A stretch of DNA of 64,000 bases, from contig NZ_BSTL01000037.1 in the NCBI RefSeq assembly GCF_030269485.1, positions 1 through 64,000 on the forward strand. Reading direction: 5' to 3'. The translations under genes and the position numbers were made by a program. This document shows positions 17,429-24,346 of this stretch, in pieces. Every line of letters starts with the position of its first letter. The first letter of the stretch is position 1. Under the pieces are notes generated by a model. The model ran no database searches, was not told the origin of the DNA, and was given only the letters and a program-made list of their open reading frames with translations. Source of the stretch: Actinoplanes sp. NBRC 103695. GTDB lineage: Bacteria; Actinomycetota; Actinomycetes; Mycobacteriales; Micromonosporaceae.

Positions 17429-17752
17429 TCAGACGGGGGCGATCGCGAGGTCGATGACCTGGTCGTCCTTGATGCCGAACACGAACGAGAAGGACAGCGG
17501 CCCGCCGGGGAAGTCGCCGTCCCCGGAGGCCACCAGCCGGCCGTCCGCGAACGAGGTCGGCGTGAGCACGATCTTGGGGGTGATCAGATGCCCCTGGATC
17601 CACTCGCGGATCTCGGCCTCGCCGGCCCAGGTTTTCCCGTCGTCGCGCACGGTGGCCCCGTCGCCGAAGACCGCGGCCAGCGCGTTCGCGTCGTGCGCAT
17701 TGGTGGCCGCGATGAAGTTCTCGACAGCGTTGGGCAGCGTGATGTCGTTTAT
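17429..17752 (-). CDS. SnoaL/NTF2-like protein with a probable ATA start
   Basis: The conserved reading frame begins INDITLPNAVENFIAATNAH, then DANALAAVFGDGATVRDDG and EIREWIQGHLITPKIVLTPT, a complete small NTF2-fold protein of about 107 residues. There is no ATG, GTG or TTG at the expected start. The codon there is ATA (17752-17750), five bases after GGAGAG, with an in-frame TGA upstream. The first standard start (GTG 17650) would delete the first third of the fold. Either ATA is used or the gene was silenced by an ATG-to-ATA change. Its function is unknown. Confidence 0.6.
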   Translation of the reverse strand: MNDITLPNAVENFIAATNAHDANALAAVFGDGATVRDDGKTWAGEAEIREWIQGHLITPKIVLTPTSFADGRLVASGDGDFPGGPLSFSFVFGIKDDQVIDLAIAPV

Positions 17753-18043
17753 TTCTACTCTCCGGTTTCTCGGGTGCCAGGACGCGAGTGCGTGCTGGTG
17801 TGTCCTTGCAGCACCTCAGCGGCACGATGCCGATGAGGCGGCGGCCCGTCACGGGCCGCGCAGCGCGGTGATTGGCTCGAGATGCCGACCAGGGGTCAGG
17901 TCGGCACAGGCATACGGGGGCATCCTGATGAAGGCTTCTTAGGTCGGTTGTGTGTGGTGACTCAATCCAACCGACGAGATTCCTCACGGTCGCGGGGTGG
18001 TCAACTCCCGCGCGGGTCGCCGAAACCACTTTTTGCGACAGGC

Positions 18044-18874
18044 TCAGAAGTCCGCACTGCGTGAGAGCTTTTCGTTCGCGCGCAGCTCGGCGAGTGTGTT
18101 CTCGTGCATCGCGACAACGACGTCGTAGCCGGAGTTACCGAGCACGATTCGTTGCGGTGGAACGGGTGCGTTCATCGCGCTGATCACGGCTTGCACGCCA
18201 CGAACAGGGCTACCTGCCTGCTTGCCGCTATGGTCCACGAACGCCGCCTTGACGGCTTCGACCATCGGCACGTAGGCGTCGACGGTCTCGTTGACGGGCT
18301 CGTTCTGAAAGTAGGAGAAGGCGCTGGTGCGAAAGGCTCCCGGCTCTACGGCGAGCACGCGCACACCGAACGGCTCCACTTCCTGGCGCAGTGTCTCGGT
18401 GAGTCCTTCGATCGCGAATTTCGCCGCCGAGTAGTAGCCGAACCCCTGTCCGCCGACGAGGCCTGCCACCGACGACATGTTGACGATCCAGCCGTCGCCG
18501 CGTGCCCGCATGCCGGGCAGGACCGCGCGGATCACCTCGACGACGGCGAACAGGTTGAGGTCGAACGTGCGGCGGATCGTCTCGTCGGGGGCCCCCTCGA
18601 TCGAGCCGTACCAGCCGCGGCCCGCGTTGTTGACGAGCACGTCGATTCCGCCGAACCGTTCCTCTGCCGTCTTGACCGCGGCATGCACCTGGTTGGCATC
18701 GGTGACGTCGAGCTCGAGAACCAGGACACGGTCGCCGTGCGGTTCAGCCCACTCCTGCAGTTCAGAGGGCCGACGAGCCGTCACTACCACCTGATCGCCC
18801 TGGTTGAGTGCGGCCTCGGCATAGACCAGGCCGAACCCTCCGGGCGTTCCCCCGGTGATGAACCAAGTCCTCAT
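18044..18874 (-). CDS. Short-chain dehydrogenase/reductase (SDR)
   Basis: 276 residues from ATG 18874 with AAGGAGAA 5 bases upstream. Cofactor motif TGGTPGGFG sits at residues 7-15 (TGxxxGxG present). The NNAG motif is in DVLVNNAGRGWYGSIEGAPD. Catalytic Ser is in IVNMSSVAGLVGGQGFG and YxxxK in YYSAAKFAIEGL. VEPGAFRTSAFSYFQNEP is typical of the classical SDRs annotated as ketoreductase-like oxidoreductases. It is divergent from the TetR gene at 18933, with two palindromes between them, so it is the probable TetR target. Confidence 0.88.
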   Translation of the reverse strand: MRTWFITGGTPGGFGLVYAEAALNQGDQVVVTARRPSELQEWAEPHGDRVLVLELDVTDANQVHAAVKTAEERFGGIDVLVNNAGRGWYGSIEGAPDETIRRTFDLNLFAVVEVIRAVLPGMRARGDGWIVNMSSVAGLVGGQGFGYYSAAKFAIEGLTETLRQEVEPFGVRVLAVEPGAFRTSAFSYFQNEPVNETVDAYVPMVEAVKAAFVDHSGKQAGSPVRGVQAVISAMNAPVPPQRIVLGNSGYDVVVAMHENTLAELRANEKLSRSADF

Positions 18875-18902
18875 GGACTTCTCCTTCCGCTATAGAAAGC
18901 AA

Positions 18903-18928
18903 TGTAGCGCTACATGCGCTACTGTAGC
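18903..18928. promoter_or_regulatory. Two adjacent palindromic TetR operators
   Basis: TGTAGCGCTACA (18903-18914) is a perfect 12-bp palindrome. GCTACTGTAGC (18918-18928) is an 11-bp palindrome with the same half-site (GCTAC/GTAGC). They fill the 58-bp gap between the SDR and tetR starts, so one bound repressor would block both genes (inference). Confidence 0.7.
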
Positions 18929-18932
18929 AAGC

Positions 18933-19589
18933 ATGCAGAACGCCCGGGATCGACTCCTGCTCGCGGCAGCCGAGTTGCTGGAGAGCGGCGCCACGGTGTC
19001 CACGAGGGCAGTGTGCGAACACGCCGGGGTGCAGGCCCCGACGCTGTACCACCACTTCGGCAGCAAGCAGGGCCTGATCGACGCCGTGGCGAACCACGGC
19101 TTCACCCAGTACACGGCGGTCGAGAACTCGGGCGACCCACTGAACGATCTGCGCGAGGGCTGGGACAGGCACGTGCAGTTCGGGCTGGAGCACCCATCGT
19201 TCTACGGGCTGCTCTATGGCCGCGCCGAGCCGGGAAAGCCCTGCGCCGTCACCGCTCCCGCGCACGCCGCGCTGCGTGAGCGGTTCACCGCGGCGGCGAC
19301 CCGGGGGCTGCTCAAGGTGCCGGCGGCCGATGCTGCCGAACAGGTGTTTGCCGCCAACGTCGGCATCACGCTCACCTTGATCAGCCAGCCGGAGCCGGAT
19401 TTCGGCTTGTCCGGACGCGTCCGCGAGGCCGCGCTGGCCGGAGTCCTGCACACGCCCTCCGCCGACGCCTCCGCGACCCGCGCAAGCGCCGCATTGACGC
19501 TGCGTGCGCTGGTCGACAACGACCCGGGCGACCTCACCCCCGGCGAACGCGGACTGCTCGGCGAACTGCTGGAGCGCCTGGCCCGCTAG
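18933..19589 (+). CDS. TetR-family transcriptional regulator
   Basis: 218 residues from ATG 18933 (the in-frame codon at 18855 would start inside the SDR gene). The HTH reads RDRLLLAAAELLESGATVST, RAVCEHAGVQAPTLYHHFGS then KQGLIDAVANHGF. The C-terminal domain has HPSFYGLLYGRAEPGKP and AAATRGLLKVPAADAAEQVF, as in TetR_C_33-like actinobacterial regulators. It is divergent from the SDR with shared operators. No terminator is seen after the stop. Confidence 0.88.
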   Translation: MQNARDRLLLAAAELLESGATVSTRAVCEHAGVQAPTLYHHFGSKQGLIDAVANHGFTQYTAVENSGDPLNDLREGWDRHVQFGLEHPSFYGLLYGRAEPGKPCAVTAPAHAALRERFTAAATRGLLKVPAADAAEQVFAANVGITLTLISQPEPDFGLSGRVREAALAGVLHTPSADASATRASAALTLRALVDNDPGDLTPGERGLLGELLERLAR

Positions 19590-19977
19590 AGCACGCGGTA
19601 TTCCTCCACGGGGCCGCACATCCTCGTCGCTCTAAACGCGCGGCCGGCCCGCTGGCGGCATGCGGTTGGTGTGTCTCATGAGGCATCGCGATTCTGGAGA
19701 AGGACGGCGTCCGCGCGGTGAGCTAGCGCGGCGAAGGGCCGATCATCAACCCGGTCAGCTCGACCGCGTACGCCACCGCCGCATCGATCCGGGCGGCAGC
19801 CTCGTCCTCTCCGCTTCCGGGCGGCGGGTCGGATCCGGTATAACCCGAGGGTTCCGAAGCAGCGTCCTTGCGAGATCCAGGACGAGCATTGGGTGAGCCT
19901 GTTCAGTTCGCTGACCTCGAATCGGGACCGCGCGATTCTGGCGGCGTCGGGCAGCAACGGAGCACTAGCAGCCGCAG
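19590..19977. other. 388-bp stretch with no confident gene
   Basis: The reverse strand has a short frame ending EAAARIDAAVAYAVELTGLM then IGPSPR (stop near 19730). It looks like the tail of a regulator or membrane protein, but I cannot assign it. The rest is shadow frames. Confidence 0.3.
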
Positions 19978-20100
19978 GCAGTGCTCGCCGTCGCATCCGA
20001 CGCGTACATCGCGATCGACGCCACCGGCCGCATCGTCGCCTGGAACCCGGCGGCCCAAGCCACGTTCGGCCACCACCACGCGCACGCCTGCGGCCGCGAC
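19978..20100 (+). pseudogene. PAS-domain fragment of a signalling protein
   Basis: The plus frame reads AVLAVASDAYIAIDATGRIV then AWNPAAQATFGHHHAHACGR. This is the first strand pair and helix of a PAS domain (xDAxIxxDxxGRIxxWNxAAExxFGYxxxEAxGRxL). It breaks off after GRD and nothing of the parent protein follows. Confidence 0.55.
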
Positions 20101-20419
20101 GGTACTTCGCGGCGAGCTGCACCAGCATCAGCACGGTGCCGGGATCGTGGCGGTCGGATCCGGTGGTGTCGAGTCTGCGGTGCAGATCCAGCAACGGCAC
20201 GAACGCCATCCCGGCCCGCGGCAGAGGCGAGGGCTCATGCAGGACGAGGGAGTGCCGGTGGTCGGAGTGGATGTCGTCAGGGGCGTGGGTATGACGATGT
20301 CGGGGCGTACTTCGGTTAGCAGAGTGCTGATGGCAGCAGGTGTCAATTCGTCGAGCATCAGCGGGAACCGGGTGACCGGCCAGAGTTCTGCGTCGTCTGG
20401 ATGGGCTGGGGACCTGCGC

Positions 20420-20580
20420 GGTGGTTGCCGGGGTAGGTGTGACAGCAGCGGGATCCCGCCGTCGCGGGTGATGACCAGTCCCAGACCGACCAGCCGTAGA
20501 CCGGCGCGTTCTGTTTGGCTTTGCCGCGTTGAGCGAGGGACGCCTTGTCGGTGCTCGAATCGTCAACGGAAACGGTGCGT
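20420..20580 (-). pseudogene. IS1634/IS4-like transposase remnant
   Basis: On the minus strand one frame reads DSSTDKASLAQRGKAKQN. After a frameshift, GLRLVGLGLVITRDGGIPLL and SH follow. IS1634-type transposases contain KLAQRGHAKxxRxDLRxVGLALVVTRDGGxPLLSHxYPGN. The surrounding 20.1-20.4 kb gives no further recognisable transposase sequence. Confidence 0.55.
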
Positions 20581-20638
20581 CGCCTGCACCGCGTGCAGAG
20601 GCGACAAGTTGCGTTTTCGTCGTGATCGCAGATTCGTC

Positions 20639-22351
20639 CTAGCGGCAGCTCTTGGTCATCGAAATGAGTTCCCAGCCGCCCTCGGGTATGTCGTCGGTGG
20701 TGTCGGTGCGCAGGTTCATCGGGTTGGCCATTCCCAGGTAGAGGCCGTCACCGTGGACGATCATGTTGCGGACGCCGTAGTTGAGGTTGTTGCCGACGCC
20801 GTTGGTGCTGACCGCCGTGGCGGGGCTGTCGGGGGACGGGAACATCCACAGGTCGCCGCCGTACTGCTCGGGGTCGGGGCCGGCCGCGGCCCGCGACACC
20901 GCGGCCGCGTCCTGGGGTTCGGGAAGCAGGTCGTGCAGCAGGTAGCTCCAGTCCATCGTGCCGACGAAGAGCTTGCCGCCGCTGACGGCCATCCGCCAGG
21001 TGTAGTTGTTGAACGGCTGACCGAAGCCGGACTTGCCGTTCAGCGGGGTGTTGTTGGTGGGCACCATCTCCCAGGAGGCGGTGGCGGGACGGTACGCCGG
21101 GAGTTCCGTGCTGCCGTAGAGCAGCTCGACCTGCTGCTGGTCGGTGCCGAGGTTCTTGCCGCGGAAGATGGAGACCGCTCGCTGGGTGTTGACGATCTGC
21201 GCTTGCTTGGCCTCGGGTGTGGTCTGCGGAAAGAGGCTCTGGTGGACCTTGGTGGCCTTGGTCGGCACGTGCATGGTGCCCCAGTAGAGGTAGCCGCCGT
21301 AGGAGGCGACGCCGCCGAGGCCGTACGTGGCGGCGGTCACCCGGTCCGGTTCGTACCGGCTGACGTTCCACACCTGCCGCCAGCCGGCCGCGTCCTGCGG
21401 GTTGAGGCCCGGCTCCCCGTCGGCCAGCGGCGGGCTGAGCCAGACGCCCGCGAGTTTCTCGGCCGAGTTGCCCGAGCCCTCGGCCGGCCAACTGGTCGCG
21501 GCGACCCGGCCGTCGTGCAGAGTCAGGTCGGCTGCCTGCACGGGCAGGGCGCCGACCGGGACGAAGTCGAACGGGAACCGTTTCGAACCGGTCCAGCGCA
21601 GCACAGCGCCACCGGTGCTGCCGTTGCGGCCGGTGCCGACACCGAGGTAGAGCGCATCACGGGTGGCCAGGAAGGTGCGGATGTTGCCGTACGTGTCGTA
21701 CGTGTGCGAGCCCAGGAACCGTTTCGTGCGCGCGTCGAACGCGAACATGTTGAGCCGCTGGTCGGTACTGGGCCCGCCGAGCAGCACCACGTCCTTGAAA
21801 GTGCCGGCGGCGCGCATGCCGATCGTGTGCTTCAGCCGGTACAGGTCGTCCGCGGACCGGGCGCGGATCTCGGCCGACTTGTTGACCGACCGTCTCGTCC
21901 TCTCGTTGTAGACCCACACCTCCGGCGCCCGCATGTCGCCCACCGAGACGGGGATCTCCGCGTCGGCCTTGCTGTACTGGCTCTCTCCGTACTCGCAGAC
22001 CCAATCGTCGTTGAGCACCGGCTCGATCGCGTTGAGCGTGGCGCCGCTGGTGAGGCAGTGCACGTTCGCGCCGGTGCCGAACCAGACGTCGCCACCGACG
22101 CGGGTCAAGCCCCAGACGTACGCCTGGTTGACCTTCTTGATGCCACCGGCGCACGGCGGCCCGGCCGGATAGGGGACGCCCACGCCGGCGAAGCACTCGT
22201 CGGGCTTGGCCTTGGCGAGCAGAGCGAACCGGTACCCGTCCCCGCTGGGTGCGGCTGCCGCCGGCCCGGCGGCCGTGGTCACGGCGAGAAGAAGTCCGGC
22301 GGCCAGCGCCACAATCTTCACTAGGATTCTCCGTTCGGTGTGCTGGGTCAT
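20639..22351 (-). CDS. Secreted protein of unknown function at the end of the lipid-synthase operon
   Basis: About 570 residues. ATG 22351 overlaps the sulfotransferase stop (ATGA). After MTQHTERRILVKIV comes a signal peptide, ALAAGLLLAVTTAAGPAAAA, then the mature protein PSGDGYRFALLAKAKPDECF. Repeated Trp/Gly/Asp-rich strands (VWGLTRVGGDVWFGTG, LRWTGSKRFPFDFVPVGALP, YGGYLYWGTMHVP, GGKLFVGTMDWSYLL, MIVHGDGLYLGMANPM) suggest a beta-propeller. I do not recognise a named family. Its coupled position says it is made with the lipid enzymes; it could bind, carry or anchor the product outside the cell (inference). Confidence 0.75.
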   Translation of the reverse strand: MTQHTERRILVKIVALAAGLLLAVTTAAGPAAAAPSGDGYRFALLAKAKPDECFAGVGVPYPAGPPCAGGIKKVNQAYVWGLTRVGGDVWFGTGANVHCLTSGATLNAIEPVLNDDWVCEYGESQYSKADAEIPVSVGDMRAPEVWVYNERTRRSVNKSAEIRARSADDLYRLKHTIGMRAAGTFKDVVLLGGPSTDQRLNMFAFDARTKRFLGSHTYDTYGNIRTFLATRDALYLGVGTGRNGSTGGAVLRWTGSKRFPFDFVPVGALPVQAADLTLHDGRVAATSWPAEGSGNSAEKLAGVWLSPPLADGEPGLNPQDAAGWRQVWNVSRYEPDRVTAATYGLGGVASYGGYLYWGTMHVPTKATKVHQSLFPQTTPEAKQAQIVNTQRAVSIFRGKNLGTDQQQVELLYGSTELPAYRPATASWEMVPTNNTPLNGKSGFGQPFNNYTWRMAVSGGKLFVGTMDWSYLLHDLLPEPQDAAAVSRAAAGPDPEQYGGDLWMFPSPDSPATAVSTNGVGNNLNYGVRNMIVHGDGLYLGMANPMNLRTDTTDDIPEGGWELISMTKSCR

Positions 22352-23280
22352 CTCGCGCTGCCGGCCGGTGCCTTGACGCGGGCGCCGACCTGGTCGGCCC
22401 AGCCGGCCGGATCGTCGAAGAGCAGGAACTCGCCCACCCTGGTCAGCTGCCCGACCGGATCGAGCAGCACATCCTCGTAGGCGAGGGTGAGCAGGTGCGC
22501 CGGCGGCGAGTCGGCGAGCGCCTGCTCGGCCTGGCCGCTCATGAAGGCGCACAGGTGCACGAACTTGCCGGGGTCGGCGCCGCGTTCACGAAGCCGTACG
22601 GCGTCGATCCGCTCCGGCAGGTAGGGCCGCATCTCGTCCGTCACCGGATCGCCCGGCGCCAGCTCGAACGGGTCGACGCCGAACCGGTTGAGCGCCTCGG
22701 TCCGTAGCTGCACCAGCTGGAACATCGGGTGTCTGCTCATCGACCGCGCGGTGTCGGCCCAGTTGCGGGTCAGGTAGATGATGCGGGCGCTCGGGTAGCC
22801 GGCCAGCAGTCGCGCCGTGATCAGGCTGGAGCCGCCGGACCGCTCCACCCAGCGCCGCCGGCCGAGCAGTTCCGCGAGCACGTCCAGGAAGTCCTGGTGG
22901 TGGCGGACCATGCTCTGACGGGGGAAGCCGGGCACCCGCTCGCCGAGCCGGTCGTAGAGCGTGTCCGGGTCGTCGGTCAGCTTGGCCAGCGTGATGCCCA
23001 TGACGTGCGGCATGCTGCCGAGGTCGGTGGCCCATCGACCGGTCGTCGGATAGCGGACCTCCTCGGGCGCCAGCCCGATCCGGAAGAGCGTGGCGACGTC
23101 CGCCCGCGGCCGGCTCATGAACTCCCAGTACGCGCTGCCGGAGAGCGCTTCGCCGGTGGAGCGCCACGGCATCGCCATGAAGAACTCCTGAGCCGAGAGC
23201 GTGTCCGGCTCCTCGACGATCAGGTCCGACAGCATCGTCGACCCGCATCGTCCGCTGCTGATGATGATCGATCGCTCCAT
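22348..23280 (-). CDS. Sulfotransferase family protein (PAPS-dependent)
   Basis: 310 residues from ATG 23280, preceded by GGAGGA; it follows the hydrolase TGA by one base (TGACATG). The 5'-PAPS-binding loop is at the very start: RSIIISSGRCGSTML (S-x-R-x-G-S-T). The 3'-phosphate site is in ARIIYLTRNWADTARSMSRH. SAQEFFMAMPWRSTGEALSG and YEDVLLDPVGQLTRVGEFL are also typical of bacterial lipid/carbohydrate sulfotransferases. Expected reaction: sulfate transfer from PAPS to a hydroxyl. Its position in the operon makes the megasynthase product (or a conjugate of it) the likely acceptor; that is inference. Confidence 0.82.
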   Translation of the reverse strand: MERSIIISSGRCGSTMLSDLIVEEPDTLSAQEFFMAMPWRSTGEALSGSAYWEFMSRPRADVATLFRIGLAPEEVRYPTTGRWATDLGSMPHVMGITLAKLTDDPDTLYDRLGERVPGFPRQSMVRHHQDFLDVLAELLGRRRWVERSGGSSLITARLLAGYPSARIIYLTRNWADTARSMSRHPMFQLVQLRTEALNRFGVDPFELAPGDPVTDEMRPYLPERIDAVRLRERGADPGKFVHLCAFMSGQAEQALADSPPAHLLTLAYEDVLLDPVGQLTRVGEFLLFDDPAGWADQVGARVKAPAGSAR

Positions 23281-23281
23281 G

Positions 23282-24025
23282 TCATCCTCCACGGGGGAAC
23301 TCGGTGTCCAGCCAGGCGGTCACCACGGCCCACACCTCGGTCGGCTGGTCCACCAGCAGGGAGTGTCGCTGGCCGGCGAAGACCTCGGTCCGCGCTGCCG
23401 GCAGCAGTCGCCGGGTCGATGGGTCCAGTTCGTAGGCGGGGGACCGCTCGCCGTAGAGACACAGCACCGGGCAGCGGATCGCCGCGAGCGCCGCCGGGTC
23501 CGGCAGCCGGCTGGCAGGCAGGTCGTCACGCAGGGTGGTGTCGGCGAGCCGCACACCGCCGGACCGGGGCGCGCTCGTGGCGAGGATCCTCGGCCGGTGG
23601 CGCAACCGCTCGCGCAGGCGTGCGAGCCACTCCTCGGTGGGTGGGCTGGACTCCACGGCCACGATCCCGGCGACCCGGTCCGGGTGCCGGGCCGCGTAGG
23701 CGTACGCGATCGTGCCGCCGAACGAGTTGCCGAACAGGTGCACCGGCCCGTCGGCCTGGAGGCCGATCAACGCGTCCAGGTCGTCGACGAAGTCGTCCAG
23801 GGCGTACCCACTGACCGGGCGCTCGCTGCGCCCGTGCCCCCGCAGGTCCTGCAGCACCACCCGGAACCCGTACTCCACGAGTGGATAGGCAAGGGTGAAG
23901 AACCAGCTGGCCATGGTGTCGGCGGCCAGGCCGTGCAGCAGCACCACGGTCGGCGGCCTTCCAGACCTTGCGGGGGCCAGCTCCTGCACGTGCAGGGTGA
24001 CGCCGTTCGCCTGGACGAAGCTCAC
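23282..24025 (-). CDS. Alpha/beta hydrolase, candidate acyl-release enzyme
   Basis: 247 residues from a GTG at 24025 that overlaps the ACP stop (GTGA). VVLLHGLAADTMASWFF gives the oxyanion loop. LFGNSFGGTIAYAYA gives nucleophile Ser near residue 101. LRGHGRSERPVSGYALDDF is typical of the family, and GQRHSLLVDQPTEVW supplies the His near 225. Neither megasynthase protein has a thioesterase domain, so this is the best candidate for hydrolysing or transferring the finished acyl chain from an ACP (inference). It could instead be a lipid-modifying esterase. Confidence 0.82.
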   Translation of the reverse strand: MSFVQANGVTLHVQELAPARSGRPPTVVLLHGLAADTMASWFFTLAYPLVEYGFRVVLQDLRGHGRSERPVSGYALDDFVDDLDALIGLQADGPVHLFGNSFGGTIAYAYAARHPDRVAGIVAVESSPPTEEWLARLRERLRHRPRILATSAPRSGGVRLADTTLRDDLPASRLPDPAALAAIRCPVLCLYGERSPAYELDPSTRRLLPAARTEVFAGQRHSLLVDQPTEVWAVVTAWLDTEFPRGG

Positions 24026-24324
24026 CGTGCTCCCTCGGCCGGCACGGGGGTGTTCAGCTCCGCGACGATGTGGTCGACCAGGTGACCGACGCTCAGGTCG
24101 CCGATCGAGGCGACGTCGAGCGTGGCGACGAACCGGGCGAAGTTCACGCCGCCGTAGCGGGCCTGCAACCGGCCGGCGAGCGCCACCACGTCGATGCTCT
24201 CCATGCCGAGGTCGTCACGGAACGTGCTTTCTGCGGAGACCGGGACGTCCGGCTCGATGTCACCGAGCACGGTCCGCAGGATCTGGGTTACCTCGGCCGT
24301 GACGGTGGCGTTGTCGACGGGCAT
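24022..24324 (-). CDS. Stand-alone acyl carrier protein
   Basis: 100 residues from ATG 24324 with AAGGAG 7 bases upstream. The phosphopantetheine site is in FRDDLGMESIDVVALAGRLQ (Ser of MESID near residue 39). The rest, RYGGVNFARFVATLDVASIG and LSVGHLVDHIVAEL, is a normal ACP helix III-IV pattern, of the kind seen in free ACPs near PKS/NRPS loci. It sits between the PPTase-ending synthase and the hydrolase, overlapping the latter. It may receive the chain for release or sulfation, or present a starter unit (inference). Confidence 0.88.
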   Translation of the reverse strand: MPVDNATVTAEVTQILRTVLGDIEPDVPVSAESTFRDDLGMESIDVVALAGRLQARYGGVNFARFVATLDVASIGDLSVGHLVDHIVAELNTPVPAEGAR

Positions 24325-24346
24325 GACGAAGGCTCCTTCAACAGTT

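Noticed and set aside
19868..22324. 818-codon plus-strand open frame
   Set aside because: It is antisense to the secreted protein gene and reads as Gly/Val/Arg-rich low-information sequence, typical of the complementary frame of high-GC genes. The minus strand has a signal peptide, coupling and sensible composition.
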